From Corynebacterium sp. 74A (GTDB lineage Bacteria > Actinomycetota > Actinomycetes > Mycobacteriales > Mycobacteriaceae): a stretch of 64,000 bases of DNA. Position numbers and translations under genes: made by a program. Position 1 is the first letter of the stretch. Every line of letters begins with the position of its first letter. The stretch lies in NCBI RefSeq assembly GCF_008930665.1, contig NZ_PQMG01000001.1, positions 558,001-622,000 on the forward strand. The letters are read 5' to 3'. The notes beneath the pieces are model-generated. The model saw nothing but the letters and a program-made list of their open reading frames with translations. It was not told the origin of the DNA and ran no database searches. This document shows, in pieces, positions 35,432-43,424 of the stretch.

Positions 35432-35567
35432 GACACTGCCTCTCACTAGGGGATGAACAGCTTCTACACGCACCTTCAATCCCACGATCAGACCTGTGCA
35501 CTCTCGTTTTCTAGGCCCAGCTGTGAGATAACAGCGCAACCTCAAGGCTAGGCCAGTAGGAGGTGGG

Positions 35568-36166
35568 ATGTCTAGGCGTGAGTCGCCTACCTGCATCCGG
35601 GGGCTCGCTGTGCCACCGTTCTCGCTGCCCTGACCGGCGTCAGTGCTTGCGGCACCGGCGATGCGGCTGATCACATAATCCACTCCTGCGGCCATCAAAG
35701 ATGGCCGCGTTAACGTGCATTGTCTGCCGTGCCCGTGCCGGCCCCTAGAGAATAGTGAGACGACTTTCGTAGCGCTCTATGTCAGCGCTCGATCGACATC
35801 CACAACATATCTGCCCGCTGAGGTGTTCCGACCGCCCCACCCGAGTGTCTCCCCCAGCTCTTTATAGTGCGGGCATCCTAGAAAATGCAGCCGCTAACAG
35901 CAGCCCATTCCATGAGGATGAAAGTAGCGACTTCGACGGTAACCAGCTCATTGGATACGGAGACGAGTACCACCCATCTCGCACGCCCGCAAAAACACGT
36001 CCCCAACACCAAGAAGTAGAGTGTGAACCACATCAGCACCCAGGCCCGTTCCCGCACAGGCGACTACACAGTAGCTCGGGCAGCCGGCGCCGCGCCACTG
36101 TGCAAGGGCGATCCGGGATACAGTCCCAAGCTTGACCGCGAGGGAGATGGCATCGCCTGCGAATAG
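35568..36166 (+). pseudogene. Decayed lipoprotein gene with C-terminal Excalibur domain
   Basis: ATG 35568 follows AGGAGG by 4 nt and opens MSRRESPTCIRGLA, then a frame change is needed to continue as TVLAALTGVSACGTGD, a lipoprotein signal peptide with lipobox VSAC. That frame also stops soon. At 36023-36166 another frame encodes ARAAGAAPLCKGDPGYSPKL and then DREGDGIACE before its stop, a clear Excalibur calcium-binding domain. The same frame extends back to ATG 35912, with a TAG at 36017. I read this as one gene broken by several lesions, though two unrelated fragments are possible. The middle (35700-35910) shows nothing recognisable. Confidence 0.6.
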
Positions 36167-36199
36167 CAGCAGCACTCTGCCTCTACGTAGATGAAGGCT

Positions 36200-37150
36200 C
36201 TAGGCCAACCCCGTGGCGTCAATGAGTGTTGCGAAGGCTTGCTGCACATCGCTGCGCCACAGCACCTCGGCGCGATCATCGGCTCGCCCTGGCCCGCCAT
36301 TAATCACCACTACCGGCTTCCCGGCGCGCTGCGCCTCGATGGCGAAACGATAGCCGCTCATCACCGCCAGAGAGGAGCCAGCCACCAGCAGGAAATCGGC
36401 CTCCTCCACTAGGGCATGGGCCGCCGCCTTCCTCTTCGGGTTCACCGGTTCGCCGAAGTAGACCACATGGGGTTTGAGCAGCTGAGACCCACAGTGGGGG
36501 CAGCCCACGAGATGGAAACTCCCGACGGTCTCCTCTGCAAGAGCCACATCGCCATCGGGATTCACCGCGCCGCGGCTAGCCTCGGCGCGCTCAATATAGC
36601 CAGGATTAGCGGCCTGCAGGCGAGCGTCGATAAGCGTTCGTGGCATGATTTCCCCGCAGCTCAAGCACTCGATGCGGGAGAGATCGCCGTGGAGTTCCAC
36701 CAGGCTTGTGCTGCCGGCGGCGCGGTGGAGGCCATCAACGTTTTGGGTAATCACCCCAGTGATCAGGCCCGCAGCTTCTAGCTCCACCAGCTGATAGTGC
36801 ACCGAGTTCGGCCGAGCTGCGGCCATGTGCCGCCACCCCACAAAGGCCCGCGCCCAGTAGCGGTGCAGGGCGGCGCGATCATAGCGAAACTCCTGATAGG
36901 TCATCGGCCGCGAGCGGGCGAGCGAGCCCTGCGGCCCGCGATAATCCGGAATGCCAGAGGGCGTGGACACCCCCGCGCCGGTGAGCGCAGCGGCGCGCCC
37001 GCCGGCGAAGAGCTCCGCGATCTGTGCCACCGCCTCCGCAGGCGGGGTGGGCGGAGCCGTCTCATCCACTACGCGCTGAATCGAACGCACCGCGGAGGCA
37101 TGTGTGCGAGCGATTGATTCAGACACCGAGGCGTTAAGATGAAACACCAT
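36200..37150 (-). CDS. NAD-dependent protein deacylase, Sir2 family
   Basis: The sirtuin domain begins with AAALTGAGVSTPSGIPDYRG and continues with ITQNVDGLHRAAG, the catalytic His in VELHGDL, and a Cys4 zinc site (CLSCGE and CPHCG). It removes acyl groups from lysines using NAD+. The start is uncertain. ATG 37150 (316 residues) overlaps the start codon of the divergent prfC gene, and GTG 37126 or 37090 are alternatives; none has a ribosome site. It is transcribed towards the decayed lipoprotein gene. Confidence 0.88.
   Translation of the reverse strand: MVFHLNASVSESIARTHASAVRSIQRVVDETAPPTPPAEAVAQIAELFAGGRAAALTGAGVSTPSGIPDYRGPQGSLARSRPMTYQEFRYDRAALHRYWARAFVGWRHMAAARPNSVHYQLVELEAAGLITGVITQNVDGLHRAAGSTSLVELHGDLSRIECLSCGEIMPRTLIDARLQAANPGYIERAEASRGAVNPDGDVALAEETVGSFHLVGCPHCGSQLLKPHVVYFGEPVNPKRKAAAHALVEEADFLLVAGSSLAVMSGYRFAIEAQRAGKPVVVINGGPGRADDRAEVLWRSDVQQAFATLIDATGLA
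37135..37140 (+). promoter_or_regulatory. -10 box of leaderless prfC
   Basis: TAAGAT ends 8 nt before the prfC ATG at 37149, and there is no Shine-Dalgarno sequence. TTGATT at 37114-37119 is a possible -35, spaced 15 nt. Confidence 0.5.
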
Positions 37151-38783
37151 GAGCAGAGTAGTTGACGAGGCCTCGCGCCGCAGAACCTTCGCCGTGATCG
37201 CACACCCCGACGCCGGTAAATCCACCCTGACCGAGGCGTTGGCGCTGCACGCGCACATGATCGCCGAAGCCGGCGCGGTGCACGGCAAGGCTGGGCGCAA
37301 AGCCACCGTCTCCGACTGGATGGATATGGAAAAGGAGCGCGGCATCTCTGTCGCCAGCTCCGCTCTGCAATTCGAGTACGCGCCCGAAGGCCACCAGGGC
37401 GAGCCCTACATGATTAACCTGGTGGACACCCCCGGCCACGCCGACTTCTCTGAGGACACCTATCGCGTGCTCACCGCCGTGGATGCCGCGGTGATGCTTA
37501 TCGACGGCGCCAAGGGCCTCGAGCCCCAAACCCTCAAGCTCTTCCGCGTGTGTAAGGCCCGCGGCCTGCCCATTGTGACCGTGGTGAACAAATGGGACCG
37601 CGTGGGTAAAGAGCCGCTGGAATTGATGGATGAGATCGTCTCCGAAATCGGGCTACAACCCACCCCCTTGTTCTGGCCAGTGGGCGCTGCCGGTGATTTC
37701 CGAGGTTTGGCCCGCATCAACTCTGATGGCGAGGCGGAGGAATACATTCACTTCCTGCGCACCGCCGGGGGCTCCACCATTGCCCCCGAGGAGCACTACA
37801 GCCCCGAGGAGGCCGCCGCCAAGGAAGAGATGGCGTGGGAAACTGCTGCCGAGGAAGTAGAACTCATGGCCGCCGATGGCGCGGTGCATGATCCCGAGCT
37901 CTTCCTCGAGTGCACCACCTCCCCCACTATTTTCGCCTCGGCGATGCTCAACTTCGGTGTGCACCAGATCCTCGACGCTCTCTGCGCCTTGGCGCCGCAG
38001 CCCGCACCCCGTTCCGCGGACCCGGCCGTGGTGGCCGCCGCAACCTCTGCCATCGACGATCACCGCGATCTGGACAGCGACTTCGCCGGTGTGGTCTTTA
38101 AGGTGCAGGCCGGCATGGATCGCAAGCACCGCGATACCCTCGCCTTCATGCGCGTGGTCTCCGGCGAATTTGACCGCGGCATGCAAGTAACCCACGCCCA
38201 GTCCGGGCGCAGCTTCTCCACCAAGTACGCGCTCACCGTCTTCGGCCGCACCCGCGACACCGTGGACACCGCCTATCCCGGCGATATTGTCGGCCTCGTC
38301 AACGCCGGCTCGCTCGCCCCGGGCGACACCATCTACGCCGGCCGGAAAGTACAATTCCCGCCCATGCCGCAGTTCGCCCCCGAGCACTTCCGCACCCTGC
38401 GGGCGAAAACCCTGGGCAAGTACAAGCAATTCCGCAAAGCGCTGGAACAACTGGACTCCGAGGGCGTGGTGCAGATCCTGAAAAACGAGGCCCGCGGCGA
38501 CGCCGCCCCCATTATGGCTGCTGTCGGCCCCATGCAGTTCGAAGTGATGCAGGCCCGCATGGATGTGGAATACAACGTGGAGACCATCACCGAGCCGGTC
38601 CCCTACTCGGTGGCGCGACGCACCACCGCCGCCACCGCGCCCGAGCTGAATAAGCAGCGCGGCGTGGAGATCTTCACCCGCACCGACGGCGAACTCATCG
38701 CGCTCTTTGGCGACAAGTGGCGTCTGAGCTTCATTGAGAAGGAACACCCCGAGTTCGAACTCTTCCCGCTGGTGGCAGACTAG
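37149..38783 (+). CDS. prfC: Peptide chain release factor 3
   Basis: This 544-residue translational GTPase recycles RF1/RF2 after termination. G1 is AHPDAGKST (residues 18-26), G2 lies in ERGISVASSALQFEY, G3 is DTPGHADFSED, and G4 is NKWD (NKxD). SGEFDRGMQVTHAQSGR and the C-terminal GPMQFEVMQARMDVEYNVE are RF3-specific relative to EF-G. Length is slightly above E. coli RF3 (529). The gene appears leaderless and its ATG overlaps the first codon of the divergent sirtuin frame. Confidence 0.96.
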   Translation: MSRVVDEASRRRTFAVIAHPDAGKSTLTEALALHAHMIAEAGAVHGKAGRKATVSDWMDMEKERGISVASSALQFEYAPEGHQGEPYMINLVDTPGHADFSEDTYRVLTAVDAAVMLIDGAKGLEPQTLKLFRVCKARGLPIVTVVNKWDRVGKEPLELMDEIVSEIGLQPTPLFWPVGAAGDFRGLARINSDGEAEEYIHFLRTAGGSTIAPEEHYSPEEAAAKEEMAWETAAEEVELMAADGAVHDPELFLECTTSPTIFASAMLNFGVHQILDALCALAPQPAPRSADPAVVAAATSAIDDHRDLDSDFAGVVFKVQAGMDRKHRDTLAFMRVVSGEFDRGMQVTHAQSGRSFSTKYALTVFGRTRDTVDTAYPGDIVGLVNAGSLAPGDTIYAGRKVQFPPMPQFAPEHFRTLRAKTLGKYKQFRKALEQLDSEGVVQILKNEARGDAAPIMAAVGPMQFEVMQARMDVEYNVETITEPVPYSVARRTTAATAPELNKQRGVEIFTRTDGELIALFGDKWRLSFIEKEHPEFELFPLVAD

Positions 38784-38812
38784 CTCGACACCGAGGCTAG
38801 GGTACAGGGACG

Positions 38813-38947
38813 CTAGTGAGCCTGGCTCTCGTGCTTACCATCGCACCACTGCTCCGGCGGCACCGTCGCCTTTACTTGGGCGATATGCTCACCACACCCA
38901 GCCCACGTAGTTTTACCACAGGTGGGACACGGCACAGGACGGCACAT
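38813..38947 (-). CDS. 44-residue Cys-rich actinobacterial microprotein
   Basis: ATG 38947 follows AAGGAG by 7 nt and opens a 44-residue frame. It begins MCRPVPCPTCGKTTWAGCGE and has a later Cys in PPEQWCDG, giving Cys at residues 2, 7, 10, 18 and 35. The Cys arrangement (CPTCGK then WAGCGEH) suggests a zinc ribbon. I recognise this N-terminus as common in small uncharacterised actinobacterial proteins. The function is unknown. It converges on prfC with 29 nt between stops. Confidence 0.8.
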   Translation of the reverse strand: MCRPVPCPTCGKTTWAGCGEHIAQVKATVPPEQWCDGKHESQAH

Positions 38948-39086
38948 AGGGGCACTCCTTTATCCTCGACAGAACTCGTTCTCCCTGCGATAATACCCCG
39001 TGCGTGCAGGGAACGAGCAAAGATTGGGTGCCGCTGCTGGACGGGGCACACCCAGAGTCGCAGCCCCCAGTGCGGGATGCGTTTCT

Positions 39087-39677
39087 TTAGCGCCCCAAGG
39101 TGGCTTCGCGCAGCGCAGAGGTGTTCTGAGCCGTACGCACTAGGGCGATGTTCATCTCTAGTGCCAGGCGCACGCCCACGATTTGCAGCAGCGCCGGAAC
39201 CCACCCGAAGAGCAGGGCGATGATAGCGAAGAAGGTCGCCATAGCGCTCACATCCGAATCGCCAATATCCGAGGCCAAGAACAGCCAGATAAACACCCAG
39301 AACACATAGCCCAGAAGCGCCAGAACGATATTGGCCAGGTGGATGGCCTTGGCGAACTTGATGGTGATTAAGCTCGAAAAGCTGAAATCAAACAGCGCCT
39401 GCAGGAAGTTCTTCGACTCCGCCCCTACGGCGTTGAGTTGCGGAAAGCCAGTGGAGTCTGAACTAGCCACCGGCCCCTGCTGGGTGGCGTTGGGCTGCTG
39501 GTTCCCAGCGGAGGGGTAGAACGGGGCCGCGCCCTGCTGAGTGCTCTGCTGGGCGAAGGGCTGGTTAGGCTGCTGATTGGCCTGCTGGTTGGTGTTCTCC
39601 GCCGAGAACGCGCCCTGATTCTCCTCGCCCTGGTTGTGCTCGCCCTAGTTGTCGTTGGGCGAATACTGGTTATTCAT
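39087..39677 (-). pseudogene. DUF4282-type membrane protein gene interrupted by an early stop
   Basis: ATG 39677, after AGAGGGG, opens a Gln/Asn-rich frame (MNNQYSPNDN) that hits TAG at 39645-39647 (codon 11). It then continues without further stops through a Q/N-rich linker (NQQANQQPNQPF, GNQQPNATQQGP) into a ~90-residue domain. That domain has two membrane segments (AIHLANIVLALLGYVFWVFI and FFAIIALLFGWVPALLQI), as in DUF4282 proteins. The lost codon is probably Gln (CAG to TAG), because it sits in repeated xQGE units. A 127-residue product could still start at GTG 39470. Either a recent nonsense mutation or a sequencing error would explain it. Confidence 0.75.
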
Positions 39678-39864
39678 GGATGGATGATCCCCTCTGATTC
39701 TCAGATCGAATGAATGCCAGCGGCGCGACATTGCCGTTCATGGCGTATATATACGCGCGCTTAGGCTAACGAACATAGTCAGTGGGTCAATCATTTCCCG
39801 CCGCCTTCACTCTCACGTGGGGGCTGTGCTTCTGCTACCGCGGCGGTGGTGAGGGGCGGGGTGG

Positions 39865-39875
39865 CGTCGATAAGC
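39865..39875 (-). repeat. Intergenic GCTTATCGACG motif
   Basis: An exact copy read on the complement, preceded by GAT and followed by CCACCC. It lies between the divergent DUF4282 gene and the gene at 39915. Confidence 0.5.
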
Positions 39876-39900
39876 ATCCCGCTCGGAGACGGAAGGTAGG

Positions 39901-39906
39901 TAGAAT
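39901..39906 (+). promoter_or_regulatory. -10 box of the leaderless gene at 39915
   Basis: TAGAAT ends 8 nt before GTG 39915, without a ribosome site, as for the other leaderless genes in this window. Confidence 0.55.
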
Positions 39907-39914
39907 GCGGGCTT

Positions 39915-40970
39915 GTGACTATCCCCGCACCTCGCAGCATTGCTGAACTCCGCGCCGACGGCTACTTTCATCAAGCCTGTCTCGACGCCGCCTTCCTTCC
40001 CGCCCTATCCACGGCGATTGCGGTGGAGGCCGGCGATACAGACGGCGAGAACGTGCAGATCCGGCTGAGCTTCTCTGGGCACCGCCCCACTGAGATCACC
40101 GGCCAGCGCCTCGCCAGGATCCTGCCCACTGGTATGTGGCAGTGGCTACACCCGCGTATCGCGGAGGCGGCCGAGGAGTTCGCCATCCCCGAACTCGAGC
40201 ACGAATGGGTAGCGCCCCGGCCACCAGGGCTGGATCTTGAGACCGCAACACGGCTGCTCACAGACGAGACTGAGGCCGACGCCGCCGCTGCACCACGCGT
40301 CTATCGCAGCCTCGCCACCGCGGAAGAACTCGCGGCGGGGATACGCACACTCTTTTCTAATGACCCCGTGCTCTATCTGCCCACCGCCGATGGCGCCACC
40401 ATCATGGCGGCCGTTCCCGCTCCCACAGCCGCAGATTTTCATCGCACACTCTTTCACGCTGGAGCTTTCATGCCAGCCTCACCGGATATGGAACGCAGCA
40501 TCGATGGGCTGGCTCGGCTGTTTGAATGCGACTATCGGCCCTGCGGCGAGGGCCACTATGAGCTGCGGGTGGCTGGACAGATCGTGGGAGTAAGCACCCG
40601 TGAGTCCATCGTGGTGGATTATGGCCGCGGCATGAGCTTCGCCGATGTGCTGCGCGACGCCCAGCAAGTGCCAACCGACTACCCGCCCGCCACGGATCCT
40701 TCCGTGACTGCTCATCCGGCGATCGTCCAAATGGCACAGACCAACGGCATCCCTGCGCTTCTGCGCGCCGAAGGCGCCCAGTCCGCGGCGCTGACTGGGG
40801 ATCTCCACACCGCTAGGCGGTGTGTGCTCTATCGCAGCGGGGCGATGCCACCGCGGCCGGCGGCACCTGGATTGGCAACAGACAGACCAGCGTCACAACG
40901 CCCACAGAACCCTTCGGGTACCCCTAGCAGCGATGGAACTACCCCCGTGTCCCAACCTCCATCCACCTAG
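39915..40970 (+). CDS. Uncharacterised 351-residue cytoplasmic protein
   Basis: I do not recognise the family. The protein has no signal peptide or membrane segment. Residues 1-115 and 130-260 look like two related alpha/beta halves, each with an acidic mid-section. The last ~45 residues are a low-complexity Pro/Ser/Thr tail (RPQNPSGTPSSDGTTPVSQP). The start is GTG 39915, apparently leaderless. The gene lies just before the FMN riboswitch but ends before it, so it is not part of the ribM unit. Length and codon use are consistent with a real gene. Confidence 0.75.
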   Translation: MTIPAPRSIAELRADGYFHQACLDAAFLPALSTAIAVEAGDTDGENVQIRLSFSGHRPTEITGQRLARILPTGMWQWLHPRIAEAAEEFAIPELEHEWVAPRPPGLDLETATRLLTDETEADAAAAPRVYRSLATAEELAAGIRTLFSNDPVLYLPTADGATIMAAVPAPTAADFHRTLFHAGAFMPASPDMERSIDGLARLFECDYRPCGEGHYELRVAGQIVGVSTRESIVVDYGRGMSFADVLRDAQQVPTDYPPATDPSVTAHPAIVQMAQTNGIPALLRAEGAQSAALTGDLHTARRCVLYRSGAMPPRPAAPGLATDRPASQRPQNPSGTPSSDGTTPVSQPPST

Positions 40971-40997
40971 TTTCTGTGCCCGCCCTCGCTCGCGCGC

Positions 40998-41003
40998 TAT
41001 AGT
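40998..41003 (+). promoter_or_regulatory. -10 box of the ribM transcript
   Basis: TATAGT lies 7 nt before the first paired base of the FMN riboswitch, so the transcript would begin just ahead of the aptamer. Confidence 0.65.
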
Positions 41004-41010
41004 AAGAGAC

Positions 41011-41128
41011 GTTCTCAGGGCGGGGCGTAATTCCCCACCGGTGGTGATAGTCCACGAGCCGCAGCTTCGGCTGTAGCAGACTCGGTGAAACTCCGGGACC
41101 GACGGTAATAGTCCGGATGGAAGAGAAC
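41011..41128 (+). promoter_or_regulatory. FMN riboswitch (RFN element)
   Basis: The closing stem is GTTCTC (41011-41016) with GAGAAC (41123-41128). Between them lie the hallmark conserved segments AGGGCGGGGCGTAATTCCCC, ACCGGTGGT, GCAGACTCGGTGAAACTCC, GACCGACGGTAATAGTCCGG and ATGGAAGAGAAC. It binds flavin mononucleotide and lowers expression of the downstream riboflavin transporter when FMN is plentiful. Confidence 0.96.
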
Positions 41129-41144
41129 CTAGGCGCTGTGCACG

Positions 41145-41197
41145 CCGCGCTAAGCGAGACTGCCACTTATGCTGTGGCTTTTAGTCTCGGGGCGCGG
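41145..41197 (+). promoter_or_regulatory. Expression-platform hairpin downstream of the FMN aptamer
   Basis: Three stacked helices form a long stem: CCGCGC/GCGCGG (41145-41150 with 41192-41197), CGAGACT/AGTCTCG (41155-41161 with 41183-41189) and GCCAC/GTGGC (41162-41166 with 41174-41178). No T-run follows, so it does not look like a simple intrinsic terminator. It ends 84 nt before ribM. Confidence 0.6.
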
Positions 41198-41281
41198 TTA
41201 CTGCGATGCTGACCTATGTTGTGTTTCACCTGAGGATTTGTTTTCTGCTCAACCGAAACATGAAAGCGTGTAGGTCAGCGA

Positions 41282-41989
41282 ATGAATCCTATAGTCGAGC
41301 TTCTTGATGCCACCGTCATCATCGGTGGTGCTCCTATTCTGTGGCGCGAAATCATCGGCAATGCTTTTGGCATTGGCTCCGCCATTTTTGGTTTGAAAAG
41401 GCGCGTATGGGCGTGGCCGGTGGGCATCATCGGCAATATTTTGCTCTTCACCGTCTTCCTCGGTGGCGTGTTCCACACACCGCAAAACCTTGATCTCTAT
41501 GGCCAGGCGGCTCGCCAAGTGATGTTCTTGGTGGTCAGCGCCTATGGCTGGTACGGCTGGCAGCGCAACCTCAACAAGCGGGATCGCTCCACCGACCAAG
41601 CCGCCGTGGAGCCTCACTGGGCCACACCGCGACAACGCCTCGCCATCCTCACCTTCATGGTGATCAGCACCGTAGTCTGCGCCCAGATATTCTCCGCGCT
41701 TGGCTCGTGGGGGCCGTGGGCGGATGCGTGGATCTTCTCCGGCTCTCTTCTGGCCACCTTTGGCATGGCCAAGGGCTGGATCGAGTTTTGGCTGTTGTGG
41801 CTCAGCGTGGACATCGTCGGTGTGCCGCTGCTGCTCGCCGCAGGCTACTACCCCTCGGCCGTGCTTTACCTCGCCTATGGCGGGTTCGTGGCATGGGGCT
41901 TCGTGGAGTGGTCCCGTATGGAGCGTCGTCGCCGCAACCAAACCCGTGCGGCTTCCACCGAGACAGAACTCACCCACAGCGCAGCCTGA
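41282..41989 (+). CDS. ribM: Riboflavin transporter, PnuC-like (RibM/PnuX)
   Basis: This 235-residue membrane protein has about seven helices and PnuC-family features (LKRRVWAWPVGIIGNILLF, QVMFLVVSAYGWYGW and GMAKGWIEFWLLWLSVDIVG). PnuC homologues behind FMN riboswitches in actinobacteria (C. glutamicum PnuX, Streptomyces RibM) take up riboflavin, and the adjacent RFN element makes that function very likely here. ATG 41282 follows TAGG by about 9 nt. Confidence 0.92.
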   Translation: MNPIVELLDATVIIGGAPILWREIIGNAFGIGSAIFGLKRRVWAWPVGIIGNILLFTVFLGGVFHTPQNLDLYGQAARQVMFLVVSAYGWYGWQRNLNKRDRSTDQAAVEPHWATPRQRLAILTFMVISTVVCAQIFSALGSWGPWADAWIFSGSLLATFGMAKGWIEFWLLWLSVDIVGVPLLLAAGYYPSAVLYLAYGGFVAWGFVEWSRMERRRRNQTRAASTETELTHSAA

Positions 41990-42066
41990 CTCTGCAAGAG
42001 CAGGGGGAATTCCCTTACTCTGCCCTGTGCAGTCCCATCAAACAGTGGCCCACCGTAGAGGCGAAC

Positions 42067-42101
42067 GCAGCCGGTCAGGTTGGTAGTACCCGGCCGGCTG
42101 C
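42067..42101. terminator. Possible terminator between ribM and the HIBCH-like gene
   Basis: An 8-bp stem GCAGCCGG/CCGGCTGC (42067-42074 with 42094-42101) with a 19-nt loop is followed by ATTCTTC. It lies between two convergent genes. Confidence 0.55.
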
Positions 42102-42157
42102 ATTCTTCGTATTCAGCAGTGGAGACGGCGACCGCTGTATCCACCGTAATCTTGGGG

Positions 42158-43246
42158 CTACTTCACGACAGCGCGGTATTTCTCCACATCCACCTCGGCG
42201 GTCGTGGCCGGATCGAAGACGGCATCGCGGCCCTTATCCACCAGCACGGCACGCACGCCCTCGACAAAGTTCTTGTCCTCGCGCAGCACCTTGCCCACGG
42301 CGAACTCATTGGCCAGTGCCGCCTGCACATTATCCACGCGCTCGTTGGCATCCATCAGCTCCATGGTGGCCACCAACGACGCGGGGTTGGCTTGGGACAA
42401 GTGGCCGCGGACGAGGTCCCGGAACTCCTCACTGGGGCACTCCTGCAGCTGTGTCACTACCTCTTCCCACGAGGCAGCATCAAAGACCGTCTCGATATGC
42501 TCCATGAGCTCGGCCAGCTGGGATTCGCCCTCAAGCGGCTCAGCGAAGCTATCGATGACCGCGTTCATGCCGTCGGCATCGGCGGCCGATTCCAGTGCCT
42601 CGCGGAGCTGCTCGAACTTATCCGAGGGCACATAGTCGGTGGCGAGACCAGACCACATCATGTCCTGCGGGCTCAGTCGCCAGGTGGTGAGCACGAGGAA
42701 CTTGGCCAAGGGGAAGGAGTGGGAGCCGGTGGCATTGACCATGCGCTGGAAGGCGTAGGTGACGCCTACATCGGGACAGAAGCCGATCGCCATCTCCGGC
42801 ATGGAGGCCCAGGAGCGCTCCGACACCACGCGCCGGCTGCCGTGCACGGATACGCCCAAGCCGCCACCCATGACGATGCCATCGATGAGAGCGATATAGG
42901 GCTTGGGGAAGTCCACCACCGCCGCGTTCATGGAGTACTCGACGTCTAAGAAACGATCCCCCACCTCTGGCTGGCCATCGAGGATAGCCTCGCGGATGAC
43001 CCGCACATCACCACCCGCACAGAAGGCCTTGGGGTTATTGGAGTAGATCACCACTCCGGACACGGCGTCATCCTCGCGCCACTCGTCGAGGGCGTCGTGA
43101 ATGATCTGACACATCTCTGTGTCGAGGGAGTTGAGGCTCTTCGGGCGGTTGAGTTCTAAGAAACCGACCGAACCACGAACCTGCGCGATTACTGTTTTTT
43201 CTGCTGCGGCACCTTGGGTGCCTGTAGTGGAATCTCCTGTAGTCAT
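42158..43246 (-). CDS. 3-hydroxyisobutyryl-CoA hydrolase-like crotonase-family protein
   Basis: This protein has 362 residues from ATG 43246. Crotonase-fold oxyanion segments are NNPKAFCAGGDVR and PYIALIDGIVMGGGLGVSVH, and the HIBCH-type ERSWASMPEMAIGFCPDVGVTYAFQR is present, with the catalytic Glu in MPEMAIGF and Asp in PDVG. In most organisms this enzyme releases free 3-hydroxyisobutyrate in valine breakdown. Length fits HIBCH rather than the short enoyl-CoA hydratases. No valine-degradation genes adjoin it. Confidence 0.87.
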   Translation of the reverse strand: MTTGDSTTGTQGAAAEKTVIAQVRGSVGFLELNRPKSLNSLDTEMCQIIHDALDEWREDDAVSGVVIYSNNPKAFCAGGDVRVIREAILDGQPEVGDRFLDVEYSMNAAVVDFPKPYIALIDGIVMGGGLGVSVHGSRRVVSERSWASMPEMAIGFCPDVGVTYAFQRMVNATGSHSFPLAKFLVLTTWRLSPQDMMWSGLATDYVPSDKFEQLREALESAADADGMNAVIDSFAEPLEGESQLAELMEHIETVFDAASWEEVVTQLQECPSEEFRDLVRGHLSQANPASLVATMELMDANERVDNVQAALANEFAVGKVLREDKNFVEGVRAVLVDKGRDAVFDPATTAEVDVEKYRAVVK

Positions 43247-43424
43247 GTACACAGTGTGTCACAAAATGCCAAAAGATGTGGCGGTGAACACTAATTTTGG
43301 GCTGAGGTCGAATCGCCCGTACCTGCGGGTTCTACTCCCCGAGTGCCTTTGTCGCAGGACGTAAAACGCGCATCCTCCCCATTGATTCCGGAGAGAATGC
43401 GCGCGAGATTGAGATCGGCGAGCG

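Noticed and set aside
37653..38747. 364-residue frame antisense to prfC
   Set aside because: It is the shadow of prfC and shows no family features.
39755..39775. Possible DtxR iron box (TTAGGCTAACG) before the DUF4282 gene
   Set aside because: Only about 12 of 19 consensus positions match, which is too few to call.
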